From NCBI RefSeq assembly GCF_000010185.1, contig NC_010376.1, forward strand, positions 744,001-808,000: a stretch of DNA of 64,000 bases, written 5' to 3'. Numbering within the stretch: the stretch's first letter is position 1; each line of letters starts with the position of its first letter. Of the stretch, positions 7,996-17,494 are shown piece by piece. Under the pieces are notes generated by a model that saw only the letters and a list, made by a program, of their open reading frames with translations, ran no database searches and was not told where the DNA came from. Origin of the DNA: Finegoldia magna ATCC 29328. GTDB lineage: Bacteria; Bacillota; Clostridia; Tissierellales; Peptoniphilaceae. The position numbers and the translations under genes are program-made.

Positions 7996-9291
7996 ATGAT
8001 TCAACCATCTACATTACCTGGAATGATGGAACTTCTTCCTGAAGACCAATTGGTATTTGATACAATTAAAAGAAAAATAGAAGATGTTTTTATTAAAAAT
8101 GCATTTTTCTCTATTGATACACCAGCTATAGAAAAACTTGACGTTTTACTATCTAAAGGTGGAGGAGAAACTAGTAAGCAAGTTTTCAGAATTGACAATA
8201 GCAAAAAAAATCAAGGATTAAGATTTGACTTAACTGTGCCACTTGCAAAATATGTTTCAATGTACATGCAAGATTTAGCGTTCCCATTCAGAAGATATCA
8301 AATAGCAAAAGTTTACAGGGGAGAGAGAAATCAAAAGGGTCGCTACAAAGAATTTTATCAATGTGATATAGACATAATTGGAAATGAAAAATTAAGCTTA
8401 TATAATGATGCAGAAATAGTAAAATGCATGTATGAAGCTTTAAAATCTATTGATGTTCCAGAGTTTGAATTTCAATTTAATAATAGAAAAATATTAAATG
8501 GATATTTTTCATACCTAGGCATCGATGATTTTGAATCATGTTTGCGAGTAATCGACAAGCTAGATAAAATCGGAATAGATAATGTAAAAGAAGAACTATC
8601 TAAAATAAATTTGGATGCATCAAAAATTGATACTTTATTAAAATTTTTAGAAATCGATGGAACTAACCAAGAAATAATTGAAAAACTTGAATCATTAAAT
8701 ATCGATAACGAGTTATTTACATGTGGAGTTAATGAATTAAAATTTGTGTATCAAGATATTTTATCATTGGGTGTAAATCCAGAAAATATTAAAATAAATT
8801 TATCTATAACAAGAGGACTTGATTACTATACGGGTTCTGTATTTGAAACATTTTTTAAAGATTACCGTGAGATAGGATCTATATGTTCTGGCGGAAGATA
8901 TGATAGTTTAGCTAATAATTTTACTAAGAGTAAGTTGCCGGGAGTGGGCATGAGTATTGGATTGACTCGATTATTTTATCAACTTCAAGAATTAAATTTA
9001 GTAAAAGGAAAACAAACTAATTTTGATTGCATTATAATCCCTATGAAAGGTTACGAAAAAAACGCAGTAAAACTTATGAATGATTTGAGAAACTCTTCTG
9101 TAAAATGCATGAGTTATCTTGAAGATGATAAATTAAAAAAGAAATTTAATTATGCTGACAAATTATCTGTAAAATATGTTATAATAATAGGACAGGATGA
9201 AGTTGAGCAAAATAAATTCACTTTACGAAACATGGAAAATGGTAATCAAGAATTATTAGAACTTAACGAAATTATAGAAAAGTTAAAATAA
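7996..9291 (+). CDS. hisS: Histidyl-tRNA synthetase
   Basis: This 431-residue class II synthetase charges tRNA-His. Motif 2 is seen as FRRYQIAKVYRGERNQKGRYKEF, quoted here only by its ends. The histidine-binding signature GLDYYTGSVFE lies near residue 275, and motif 3 is GVGMSIGLTRLF. The C-terminal ~95 residues form the anticodon-binding domain. The length fits bacterial HisRS. AGGAGG is 8 bases from the ATG. The stop is followed at once by the T-box leader of thrS, so hisS itself is not under that T-box. Confidence 0.95.
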   Translation: MIQPSTLPGMMELLPEDQLVFDTIKRKIEDVFIKNAFFSIDTPAIEKLDVLLSKGGGETSKQVFRIDNSKKNQGLRFDLTVPLAKYVSMYMQDLAFPFRRYQIAKVYRGERNQKGRYKEFYQCDIDIIGNEKLSLYNDAEIVKCMYEALKSIDVPEFEFQFNNRKILNGYFSYLGIDDFESCLRVIDKLDKIGIDNVKEELSKINLDASKIDTLLKFLEIDGTNQEIIEKLESLNIDNELFTCGVNELKFVYQDILSLGVNPENIKINLSITRGLDYYTGSVFETFFKDYREIGSICSGGRYDSLANNFTKSKLPGVGMSIGLTRLFYQLQELNLVKGKQTNFDCIIIPMKGYEKNAVKLMNDLRNSSVKCMSYLEDDKLKKKFNYADKLSVKYVIIIGQDEVEQNKFTLRNMENGNQELLELNEIIEKLK

Positions 9292-9292
9292 A

Positions 9293-9475
9293 GGCTATGA
9301 AAAATCCCAGTAGGCATATAAGAACTTTCAGAGAGAGTAGAACTTAGGCTGAAATTCTATTTAAGAGATCAGTATGCTGAATACTAATTTGGAGCCGATT
9401 ATTTAAATGAGAAAAAATTAGGGTGGAACCACGAGACACTTGTCCCTATCAGGGGATGAGGGTCTCTTTTTTATT
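9293..9475 (+). promoter_or_regulatory. T-box riboswitch leader of thrS
   Basis: The conserved T-box AGGGTGGAACCACG is at 9420-9433, followed by a terminator. Stem I is recognisable: the AGTA element (9309-9312) lies opposite GAA (9379-9381), with GGCAT (9313-9317) pairing to ATGCT (9374-9378). The specifier follows GAA in TACTA; ACT (Thr, 9383-9385), followed by the usual A, fits the downstream gene. Uncharged tRNA pairing with the T-box bulge would favour the antiterminator and allow thrS transcription. I see no separate promoter between hisS and the leader, so it may be read from upstream. Confidence 0.92.
9433..9472 (+). terminator. Regulated intrinsic terminator of the thrS T-box
   Basis: GAGAC (9433-9437) pairs with GTCTC (9462-9466), with an inner TCCC/GGGG helix and a T run to 9472. 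Its 5' arm overlaps the end of the T-box sequence, so it competes with the antiterminator. Confidence 0.88.
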
Positions 9476-9486
9476 AGGAGGTATTT

Positions 9487-11391
9487 ATGTTTGAAGTAAA
9501 ATTAAAAGATGGATCCGCAAAAGAATTTGATGGAGAAATAAGTTTATTAGATGTTTGCAAATCAATATCTGAAGGATTAGCAAGAGACTGCGTTGGAGCA
9601 GTTGTAGATGGTAAAATAATGGGATTAATGGAAACTATTGATTCTGATTGTGAAGTTCAATTCGTAAAATTTGATGATGATGAAGGAAAACAAGTTTTCT
9701 GGCATACTTCATCACACTTAATGGCCTATGCTATTCAAAGATTGTATCCGGGTACAAAATTTGCAATTGGTCCTTCAATTGATTCTGGATTCTATTATGA
9801 TTTAGATACAGATCATAAATTTGTACCAGAAGATTTAGAAAAAATCGAAGCTGAAATGAAAAAAATAGTTAAAGAAAATCCTAAACTAGTAAGAGTTGAA
9901 ATTTCTAGAAAAGAAGCATTGGAAAGATTCAAAAATGAAGGACAAGACTATAAAGTAGATTTAATAGAAAATTTTGATGAGGATGCTACAATTACTTTAT
10001 ATGAAATGGGAGACTTTGTGGATTTATGTAGAGGACCTCATTTATTGGATGTAAAAAATATTAAAGCATTTAAATTATTATCAATCGCAGGTGCATACTG
10101 GAGAGGCGACGAAAATAATAAGATGCTTCAAAGAATTTACGGTATTTCATTCCCTAAGAAAAAACTATTAGATGAATATTTGGATAGAATGGAAGAAGCT
10201 AAGAAAAGAGACCATAGAAAAATTGGTAAAGAAATGGGATTATTCTCAATTCAAGAAGAAGGACCAGGTTTTCCATTCTTCCATCCAAATGGGATGGTTG
10301 TTTTAAACGAATTAGAAAAATTCCTAAAAGAACAACTTTTAGAAAGAGGATATGGCCAAATTAAAACTCCTTTAATATTAAATGAACATTTATGGCATCA
10401 ATCAGGACACTGGGACCATTACAAAGAAAATATGTATTTTACTAAAATAGATGGTGAAGATTATGCAATCAAACCAATGAACTGCCCAGGATCAATTTTA
10501 GTTTATAAAGATGAATTGCACAGCTATAGAGAGCTTCCAATTAAAGTAGCAGAATTAGGTCAAGTTCACCGTCATGAGTTATCAGGTGCATTACACGGTC
10601 TATTTAGAGTAAGAACTTTCGTGCAAGATGATGCTCACGTATTCTGCTTACCTGAACAAATAGAAGAAGAAGTTAGTAAGACAATTGATTTCTGTGATTA
10701 CATTTATTCTAAATTTGGTTTTAAATATGAAGTTGAATTATCAACACGTCCTGAAGATTCAATGGGCTCAGACGAAGATTGGGACTTGGCAATAAGTTCT
10801 CTTAAGAATGCATTAGAACATAAAGGTCTCCCATACAAGATTAATGAAGGAGACGGTGCTTTCTACGGACCTAAAATAGATTTCCATTTGGAAGATGCAA
10901 TTGGTAGAACTTGGCAATGTGGAACTATTCAATTAGATTTCCAAATGCCAGAAAGATTTGATATGACATACATTGCAAGTGACGGATCTAAAAAACGACC
11001 AGCAATGATTCATAGAGCTATTTTAGGTAGTGAAGAAAGATTTATGGGAATATTGATTGAACATTATGCAGGAAAATTCCCACTATGGTTGTCACCAGTT
11101 CAAGTAGAAATACTTCCTATTAGTGATAAATTTAATGATTATGCTTATGAATTACAACAAAAAATGAAAGCCCGTGGATTGAGAGTAAAAGTCGATGATA
11201 GAAGTGAAAAAATCGGACTTAAAATTAGAGAATCTCAATTGAAGAAAGTAAATTATTCATTAATAATTGGACAAAATGAAATTGATAATAATGAAGTATC
11301 AGTAAGAAAAAGAGATATTGGCGATGTAGGATCTAAAAACACTGATGAATTTATTAATGAATTAGTAGATGAATATCAAAATAGAAAATAA
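9487..11391 (+). CDS. thrS: Threonyl-tRNA synthetase
   Basis: A full-length 634-residue ThrRS. An N-terminal TGS domain (1-62) is followed by the editing domain with HTSSHLMAYAIQ (HxxxH) and the distal CRGPH motif near residue 180. The catalytic core (about 240-530) contains KPMNCPGS, RVRTFVQDDAH and MIHRAILGSEERF. Cys in MNCP and the His of DDAH and IHRA supply the catalytic zinc site. A C-terminal anticodon-binding domain ends the protein. AGGAGG precedes the ATG. Expression is under the T-box upstream, and a strong terminator follows. Confidence 0.97.
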   Translation: MFEVKLKDGSAKEFDGEISLLDVCKSISEGLARDCVGAVVDGKIMGLMETIDSDCEVQFVKFDDDEGKQVFWHTSSHLMAYAIQRLYPGTKFAIGPSIDSGFYYDLDTDHKFVPEDLEKIEAEMKKIVKENPKLVRVEISRKEALERFKNEGQDYKVDLIENFDEDATITLYEMGDFVDLCRGPHLLDVKNIKAFKLLSIAGAYWRGDENNKMLQRIYGISFPKKKLLDEYLDRMEEAKKRDHRKIGKEMGLFSIQEEGPGFPFFHPNGMVVLNELEKFLKEQLLERGYGQIKTPLILNEHLWHQSGHWDHYKENMYFTKIDGEDYAIKPMNCPGSILVYKDELHSYRELPIKVAELGQVHRHELSGALHGLFRVRTFVQDDAHVFCLPEQIEEEVSKTIDFCDYIYSKFGFKYEVELSTRPEDSMGSDEDWDLAISSLKNALEHKGLPYKINEGDGAFYGPKIDFHLEDAIGRTWQCGTIQLDFQMPERFDMTYIASDGSKKRPAMIHRAILGSEERFMGILIEHYAGKFPLWLSPVQVEILPISDKFNDYAYELQQKMKARGLRVKVDDRSEKIGLKIRESQLKKVNYSLIIGQNEIDNNEVSVRKRDIGDVGSKNTDEFINELVDEYQNRK

Positions 11392-11415
11392 TATTTAAAA
11401 ATTTATTTTCAAATA

Positions 11416-11450
11416 AAAAATTTGCTCTGAGTTTTTCAGAGCAAATTTTT
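11416..11450 (+). terminator. Rho-independent terminator after thrS
   Basis: A 15-bp perfect stem (11416-11430 with 11436-11450, core TTTGCTCTGA/TCAGAGCAAA) around a 5-nt loop ends in T residues. Only 16 bases separate it from the next start codon, so the ABC genes must use readthrough or a promoter inside thrS. Confidence 0.9.
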
Positions 11451-11466
11451 AATAGAAGGAGACAAA

Positions 11467-13194
11467 ATGTACAAGAAATTTTATTGGTTTCTAAAATATT
11501 ATAAAAACAAATTAATTCTTGCCGTTACATTTCTTTTATTAAGCGACCTAGTAGGATTAATTCCTCCGTATATTACTGGTAAGTTAACAGATAGAGTATT
11601 GAACGATTCTATAAAATTAAAGCCTTTTTTAATTATACTTTTAATAGATGTTTTAATAATAGGAATAAAATATTTTTTTGCGATGGGTTGGTGCTATTAT
11701 ACTTTCAGAGCATCAAATGAAATAGACTATGTAACAAGAAATAGATTAATGGATAAGTATTTAAACGAATCTATGAAATACTTTCAAACTTTTAAAACTG
11801 GAGAATTAATGAATAGGGCTACAGGAGATGTTAATAGTTTAAGTGATTTGATGGGATTCGGAACGCTTACTTTCTTTGATTCTACTGTGTTTCCTTTATT
11901 TATTATAATTATAATGATGGTCGTTGTTGACGTCCGTCTAACACTTGTTTCTATAATACCACTTCCCATATTAGCGTTTTTGTGTTTAAAAATTGGTAGG
12001 AAAATTCATGAAAAATATTCGATAGTACAATCTACATTTGATAAGTTAAACAATAGCGTACTGGAAGATGTTGAAGGAATAAGAATTATAAGGGTTTTTG
12101 GAATAAAAGATGCCAGATATTTTTCGTTTAAAAATCGATCAAAAATGTTAGTTCAAAAAAATATGGATGTTGTCAAATATAGAGCAATGATGGCTCCGTT
12201 TCAAAGAATAATTCCAGCAATAACTTTTGTTATAGCAATTGGCTACGGAAGCTATTTGATAAGTAAAAACGTAATTTCAGTTGGACAATTGGTTTCTTTT
12301 ACTTATTATTTAAACATGCTAATATGGCCAATGTATGCGTTAGGTAATTTCATAAATGTATATCAACAAGCTGATGCGTCAATGGATAGAATCGATAATA
12401 TACTAGACTATAAGGATGACTTGGATTTAAATGAAGATTATAAAAAAGTTAGTGAAATAGAAAGCGTAAAATTTGAAAATTATAGTTTTAAATATCCATA
12501 CTCTGAGGAAAATGCACTTAAGGATATTTCATTTGAAATAAAAAAGAATATGAGAGTGGCTATTGTAGGGAAAACAGGATCAGGGAAATCTACTATTCTT
12601 AAGCAATTTTTATTCTTGTACCCTAGACAAGATGAGTTTAAAATCAATGGGAAAAACACTAATTTAATAAATCTAAAATCTGCAAGGGATAATATCGCTT
12701 ATGTTTCTCAAAAGAGTATGATTTTTTCAGATACAATTAAAAACAATATAAAACTTTCGAAGATAGATGCTTCAGACGAAGAAGTTGTTAATGCATCTAA
12801 AAGTGCTGATATTTATAAAGATATTGTGAATTTTCCCGATGGTTTCGACACATTGTGTGGTGAAAATGGACTTTCATTATCCGGTGGTCAAAAGCAAAGA
12901 ATTTCCATAGCTAGAGCTTTATTAAAAGATTCTAATTTGGTTGTTTTGGACGACTGCTTAAGTGCGTTGGATACGCAAACTGAGAAAAATATTCTTAGGG
13001 AATTAAAAAAGTTAAAAAAAACAGTCATCTTATCAACTCATAGATTAAATCAAATTGATGATTTTGATTTAATAATAGTATTAAAAGATGGTCATATAAG
13101 TGAAATGGGTACACATTCTGAACTTATGGAAAACAAACAATGGTATTATACTCAATATAATATCCAATTAGTGAGGGAAAGATATGAAGAGTAA
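11467..13194 (+). CDS. ABC exporter half-transporter with non-canonical Walker B (BmrC/YheI-like)
   Basis: This 575-residue half-transporter has an N-terminal six-helix ABC exporter domain (about 1-310) and an ATPase domain with Walker A VGKTGSGKST, signature LSGGQKQRIS and switch His in LSTHRLN. The residue after Walker B is Asp496 (VVLDDCLSALD) instead of the catalytic Glu, as in BmrC/YheI and LmrC-type subunits of heterodimeric exporters. Its partner is the next gene, which overlaps it by 11 bases. Such pairs export drugs or peptides. The signature here is canonical and the partner's is not, so the composite sites should be one active and one degenerate. Confidence 0.9.
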   Translation: MYKKFYWFLKYYKNKLILAVTFLLLSDLVGLIPPYITGKLTDRVLNDSIKLKPFLIILLIDVLIIGIKYFFAMGWCYYTFRASNEIDYVTRNRLMDKYLNESMKYFQTFKTGELMNRATGDVNSLSDLMGFGTLTFFDSTVFPLFIIIIMMVVVDVRLTLVSIIPLPILAFLCLKIGRKIHEKYSIVQSTFDKLNNSVLEDVEGIRIIRVFGIKDARYFSFKNRSKMLVQKNMDVVKYRAMMAPFQRIIPAITFVIAIGYGSYLISKNVISVGQLVSFTYYLNMLIWPMYALGNFINVYQQADASMDRIDNILDYKDDLDLNEDYKKVSEIESVKFENYSFKYPYSEENALKDISFEIKKNMRVAIVGKTGSGKSTILKQFLFLYPRQDEFKINGKNTNLINLKSARDNIAYVSQKSMIFSDTIKNNIKLSKIDASDEEVVNASKSADIYKDIVNFPDGFDTLCGENGLSLSGGQKQRISIARALLKDSNLVVLDDCLSALDTQTEKNILRELKKLKKTVILSTHRLNQIDDFDLIIVLKDGHISEMGTHSELMENKQWYYTQYNIQLVRERYEE

Positions 13195-14923
13195 ATTAAG
13201 AAATAAATTTGTATCAGAAAAACTAAAAATGTATTCCATGAAGCAATCCAAAGAATTGTTGATCGGATTTGTATTTTCTTTTCTAAGAACTTCGATGGAA
13301 ATTTTAGGACCAATTGTAATAGGATATGTATTAAATGAGTTTGTGGCTAAGAATAATATAGTAGGAAATTTTTTAACAATAATAAAATACTTGGCTATTT
13401 ATTTGGTGATTTATGTTGCTTGTGGAATTTTTAGCAACTTAAGCATGATTTATTTTGAATTGGCAGCAAATAATGTGACTTATTTTGTGCAAAATGATAT
13501 TTACAAACATATTAATGAACTGCCAATTGAATACTTTGATAATCTTGCGGCTGGAAGTATTGTTTCAAGAATTACTAATGACACTATGAGATTGAAAATT
13601 ATGTTTCAATTAATATTAGCTGACATTGCAACAGCAGCAATAATGATAATTGCTATATATATTATGATGGTTGTAACAAATATTAAAGTTTCTCTTATGC
13701 TTTTGATTTTATTTCCTTTAGTATTCTTAATATTCTATGATTATAGGTACAAATCAGCAAAACATAACAAAAGGATTCGACATTTGGTAAGTAAGATTAA
13801 TGCTAATATTAATGAAAATATTAATAATATGGAAATAATTCAAGCATTAAATGTTAAGAAAACTATAAAGGATAAATTCGACAAAATTAACAAAGAAATT
13901 TTCAGTAATAATTTGGCTCTTACAAAATTAAGAAGTTATGGTGGATACAGGGCGATTGACATAATTGGTTTATTATCAACGGTTATAATTTTATTCTATT
14001 TTGGATATGGCCAGATTACGAAGAACTATCCTGTGACGGTTGGCGGATTGTATATTATTATTGATTATACTTCAAAGATATTTTCTAATGTTAGCGTAAT
14101 TGTTACAAGATTTGGAGATATGGAACAAGCTTATGCATCTGCAAGTCATATATTTGATATAATGAAATTAGATACAATTGAAAAATCAGATGGAGTAATT
14201 GATAAACTAGAAGGAAATATTGAATTTAAAAACGTGTATTTTGCCTACGATAAAAACGACGTATTAAAAAATGTTTCATTCAAAATTCCAAAATCAACCA
14301 GCGCTGCTTTTGTAGGAACTACAGGTAGTGGAAAATCTACTATATTGAATTTAATATTAAAATTTTACGATGTGAAAAGTGGCGAAATATTAGTTGATGG
14401 CGTAAATATCAATGATTTAAATGAAGATGTTTTAAGAGAAGACTTTGCTGTTGTATTACAAGATCCATTTCTTTTTGAAACAACATTAAAAGAAAATATA
14501 ACCTTAGATAAAGATTATAGCGATGAAGAAGTAATCAATGCTCTCGAAGAATTGGGATGCTATACTTTATTAAAAAAAGGATTAAATGAGCAAATAAAAG
14601 AAAAAGGCTCAAATCTTTCGCAAGGGGAAAGACAATTGATATCTTTTGCAAGAGCTTATATTAGAAATCCTAGAGTATTAATTCTTGATGAAGCTACATC
14701 AAATATTGACACAGAAACAGAGCAAATTATTCAACAACCACTAGAAAAGTTAAAATATTCGAGAACTACATTGATAGTTGCTCACAGATTATCTACAATT
14801 AGAAATGTAGATAAGATTTTTGCATTATCAAATGGTAAAATAATTGAAAGCGGAACTCATGACGAGTTATTAGAAAAAGACGGATTTTATAAACAAATGT
14901 ACGATGAACAATCAGCAAATTAA
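13184..14923 (+). CDS. ABC exporter half-transporter, catalytic partner (BmrD/YheH-like)
   Basis: The 579-residue partner of the preceding half-transporter has about six membrane helices, Walker A VGTTGSGKST, Walker B ILDEATSNID with intact catalytic Glu503, and a switch His in VAHRLST. Its signature motif is altered (LSQGERQ, not LSGGQ). This complements the defect of the first subunit, so the single competent ATP site should combine the Walker A/B of this protein with the LSGGQ of the other. Start codon choice follows the 11-base overlap. It is followed 9 bases later by the mprF-like gene, which hints at an antimicrobial-resistance role. Confidence 0.9.
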   Translation: MKSKLRNKFVSEKLKMYSMKQSKELLIGFVFSFLRTSMEILGPIVIGYVLNEFVAKNNIVGNFLTIIKYLAIYLVIYVACGIFSNLSMIYFELAANNVTYFVQNDIYKHINELPIEYFDNLAAGSIVSRITNDTMRLKIMFQLILADIATAAIMIIAIYIMMVVTNIKVSLMLLILFPLVFLIFYDYRYKSAKHNKRIRHLVSKINANINENINNMEIIQALNVKKTIKDKFDKINKEIFSNNLALTKLRSYGGYRAIDIIGLLSTVIILFYFGYGQITKNYPVTVGGLYIIIDYTSKIFSNVSVIVTRFGDMEQAYASASHIFDIMKLDTIEKSDGVIDKLEGNIEFKNVYFAYDKNDVLKNVSFKIPKSTSAAFVGTTGSGKSTILNLILKFYDVKSGEILVDGVNINDLNEDVLREDFAVVLQDPFLFETTLKENITLDKDYSDEEVINALEELGCYTLLKKGLNEQIKEKGSNLSQGERQLISFARAYIRNPRVLILDEATSNIDTETEQIIQQPLEKLKYSRTTLIVAHRLSTIRNVDKIFALSNGKIIESGTHDELLEKDGFYKQMYDEQSAN

Positions 14924-14932
14924 GGGGGATTA

Positions 14933-17335
14933 ATGGATAAAAAACTAAAATACATTAGGACATTTTACACAATCATATTTACTATTATAGTGTTGTATAT
15001 AGTTAGAAATAACTTTATTTTGCCAAGTCATATCTTTAAATATAAAATTTTCTTGAGCATGGAACAAAAAATTGAAAATCTAGTACTTGGAATACTTGTA
15101 TTTTTTGTTTCATCTATTTCTTATTTTGTAGTTGATGAGAAATTTAACATTAAAAATTTAAAAAATTACTGGGCTCTAGAATCACTTAGAAAATTTATAT
15201 GGATTAATGAGGTGGAATCAGTATTTAAAGAAGCAGACACCTACCAAAATAAAAAAATAAACAAGAGTATTTCTAATTTTATATCATTATCACTTATAAG
15301 TTTATTTACTATATTTTACATTAAGCCTGAATGGACTTTGTTTCTAATCTATTTATTTGTAATAGTTATTGCTGTATGTGTAATCTATTTTAAAAACAAA
15401 TCACTATATTTTCTAGAGTATATTAGCATTGAGGATATAGGTTTTAAGAGAAAAATTTTATCGACATTATATGAGTTGATAGTTACAATTTGCAATATTA
15501 TGTTTTTTGTATTTGTGATAAAACAATTTACTGACGTAAATTTTTCAAATTTAGTGCTGATTTATTGCGTTTCAAATGTTTTCGGTCAAATTAGTTTGAT
15601 GCAAGATGGACTGGTAGTATCAGATTTATTACAAATTCATTTATTAAGCAAATTGATAGAACCTCGTGCTGCGATTATTGCTATTTTAATGTATAGAATG
15701 GTAAGTAGTGTTATACCTTGGATAATTTCATTAATTATGATTTTGCGAAGAATATATGATAACTACAATACTGATCAACACAAAAAGCAATTTGCGTTCA
15801 ATATTTTATCAATTTTCACACTTATAGTTGGTATAATATTATGTTTAAGCGTTGCGACCCCATCAATTTTATTAAGAATTAAATTTTTAAGGAGATTCGT
15901 CAAGAAAGATGTATTGGTTTTGGCAAGATTTATAACTCTAACATCCGGTGGATTATTAATTTTGCTTTCACAAGGGATAAAAAAATCGGTGAAAAAATCT
16001 TTTTATATAGCTGAAACTGTATTAATTATTTCAGTTTTTTCAACTTTACTAAAAGGACTAGACATAGAAGAATCAATTATTACATTAATATTGGGCATTG
16101 TAATGTATATAATGAAAGATGGATTCACTGAAAAAGCAATAAAATTCAGAACAAAGTATTTTGCAAATACAATAATAAAATTATCGGCTGTCACAGTATT
16201 TTTCATATTCATTAGCAATAGTGTTCGCAAAGTAAACTTTTTGAGTTCACATAGAAAGTATTCTTTACATTATTTAGTTGAGAATAAAAAATTCATATTA
16301 TTATATGTTTTATTTGTATTGATATTGTCTTATCTCGCTCAATATACAAGAACAAAAAAGATAACATTTAGTAAATTGACAGATGAAGATTTCTCTAAAA
16401 TCGGTAAATTCTTAGGCGAATATGGAGGAAATGAGTTTAGTCATCTTGTTTATCTGAATGATAAAAATGTGTATTTTGACAAGACAAATACTGTAATGAT
16501 AATGTATCGCCCAGTGCAAAACAGCGTTATAGTATTGGGAGACCCAATTGGAAAGAAAGAAAACTTTGTTGAAGCTATTAATGATTTTATAATTTATTGT
16601 AACGAATATCACATGAATGTATGTTTTTATGAAATAAATGGAGAAAATCTAGAATTATATTGCGATCAAGGATTTCGATTTGTAAAAGTTGGTCAAGATG
16701 CAACATTAAACTTAAATGAATTTTCTTTAGTTGGAAAGAAAAATAGAACATGGAGACATGTTATCAATAATTTTGATAAAGGAAATTATGAGTTTAAAGT
16801 TGAAGAGGCAACAGATAATCTTTTATCGCAAATGAAGGTTGTTTCAGATAAATGGCTTGGAAATAAAAATGAAATGGGTTTTAGTTTAGGATTTTTTGAT
16901 GAAGACTATCTAAAAAGAACAAAAATTGCATGTATATATAAAGGCAATGAGTTACTTGCTTTTGCAAATCTTCAACCTTTTTACGATAACAAAACATTAT
17001 CAATAGATTTAATGAGATATGATAGATCAAATGAAGATGGTTTGATGGATTTCATATTTATCAAGTTGATTTTGTGGGGTCAAGATAATAATTTTGAAAA
17101 ATTTTATCTAGGTATGGCACCTTTATCTAAAGTTGGAGATAAGATTTATTCAAAGAAAAAAGAAAAGATTTTAAATATTGTTTACAATACTCAAAACAAG
17201 ATATATAATTTTAAAGGCTTAAGAAACTATAAAGATAAATTTAAGCCTGATTGGTCAAATAAGTATATAGCATATACTTCAGACTTTAATTTACCATATA
17301 TTTTAATTAATGTTGTAAATTCTAAGAAAAAATAG
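14933..17335 (+). CDS. mprF: MprF-like phosphatidylglycerol lysyltransferase/flippase
   Basis: The 800-residue protein has the two-part MprF architecture. An N-terminal polytopic membrane region (about 1-470) includes a flippase-like helix pair around ILMYRMVSSVIPWIISL. From about residue 478 a cytosolic DUF2156 domain follows, with VIVLGDPIGKKENFVEA, LGFFDEDYLKRT and FYLGMAPLSKVG. MprF transfers an amino acid, usually lysine, from tRNA to phosphatidylglycerol and flips the lipid, reducing cationic-peptide binding. GGGGG precedes the ATG, and it is in an operon with the ABC exporter. The membrane half is divergent, and the amino acid used cannot be told. Confidence 0.82.
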   Translation: MDKKLKYIRTFYTIIFTIIVLYIVRNNFILPSHIFKYKIFLSMEQKIENLVLGILVFFVSSISYFVVDEKFNIKNLKNYWALESLRKFIWINEVESVFKEADTYQNKKINKSISNFISLSLISLFTIFYIKPEWTLFLIYLFVIVIAVCVIYFKNKSLYFLEYISIEDIGFKRKILSTLYELIVTICNIMFFVFVIKQFTDVNFSNLVLIYCVSNVFGQISLMQDGLVVSDLLQIHLLSKLIEPRAAIIAILMYRMVSSVIPWIISLIMILRRIYDNYNTDQHKKQFAFNILSIFTLIVGIILCLSVATPSILLRIKFLRRFVKKDVLVLARFITLTSGGLLILLSQGIKKSVKKSFYIAETVLIISVFSTLLKGLDIEESIITLILGIVMYIMKDGFTEKAIKFRTKYFANTIIKLSAVTVFFIFISNSVRKVNFLSSHRKYSLHYLVENKKFILLYVLFVLILSYLAQYTRTKKITFSKLTDEDFSKIGKFLGEYGGNEFSHLVYLNDKNVYFDKTNTVMIMYRPVQNSVIVLGDPIGKKENFVEAINDFIIYCNEYHMNVCFYEINGENLELYCDQGFRFVKVGQDATLNLNEFSLVGKKNRTWRHVINNFDKGNYEFKVEEATDNLLSQMKVVSDKWLGNKNEMGFSLGFFDEDYLKRTKIACIYKGNELLAFANLQPFYDNKTLSIDLMRYDRSNEDGLMDFIFIKLILWGQDNNFEKFYLGMAPLSKVGDKIYSKKKEKILNIVYNTQNKIYNFKGLRNYKDKFKPDWSNKYIAYTSDFNLPYILINVVNSKKK

Positions 17336-17364
17336 TTGACAAAGTGCTCATCATGGTATACAAT
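17336..17364 (+). promoter_or_regulatory. Sigma-A promoter of infC-rpmI-rplT
   Basis: TTGACA (17336-17341) and TACAAT (17359-17364) are 17 bases apart, immediately after the mprF stop codon. Transcription should begin near 17371, giving a leader of about 120 bases. Confidence 0.85.
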
Positions 17365-17370
17365 ATTTGT

Positions 17371-17480
17371 TGTTGATAAGTAGAGGTATCCGCTCTCACC
17401 TTATAATTTCGAATTCATAAGGTTAAAATTTAATTTGATTATTAATTTTTGGCGGGTATCTTTACCCGCCATTATTTTTT
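17371..17480 (+). promoter_or_regulatory. L20-type autoregulatory leader of infC-rpmI-rplT
   Basis: The leader contains the hairpin AGAG...CTCT (17382-17396), then TCACC, then a 7-bp stem ACCTTAT (17398-17404) with ATAAGGT (17417-17423), and ends in a terminator. This resembles the firmicute L20 leader, in which ribosomal protein L20 binds an rRNA-like element and promotes premature termination before infC. Placement directly upstream of infC, with rplT third in the operon, supports it. The class call is from pattern memory, not a covariance search. Confidence 0.75.
17451..17480 (+). terminator. Attenuator terminator in the infC leader
   Basis: GGCGGGTA (17451-17458) pairs with TACCCGCC (17463-17470) around a 4-nt loop and is followed by a T-rich run reaching the infC ribosome binding site. 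A strong intrinsic terminator upstream of an essential operon implies regulated readthrough. Confidence 0.9.
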
Positions 17481-17494
17481 TGGAGGTGAATAAT

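Noticed and set aside
13184-13194. Frameshift between the two ABC half-transporter genes
   Set aside because: The 11-base overlap joins two complete half-transporters with their own membrane and ATPase domains, so it is normal coupling and not a broken gene.
17435-17494. Longer infC starting at ATT/ATG-like codons near 17435
   Set aside because: That extension would translate the attenuator hairpin and ribosome binding site; homology begins after 17495.
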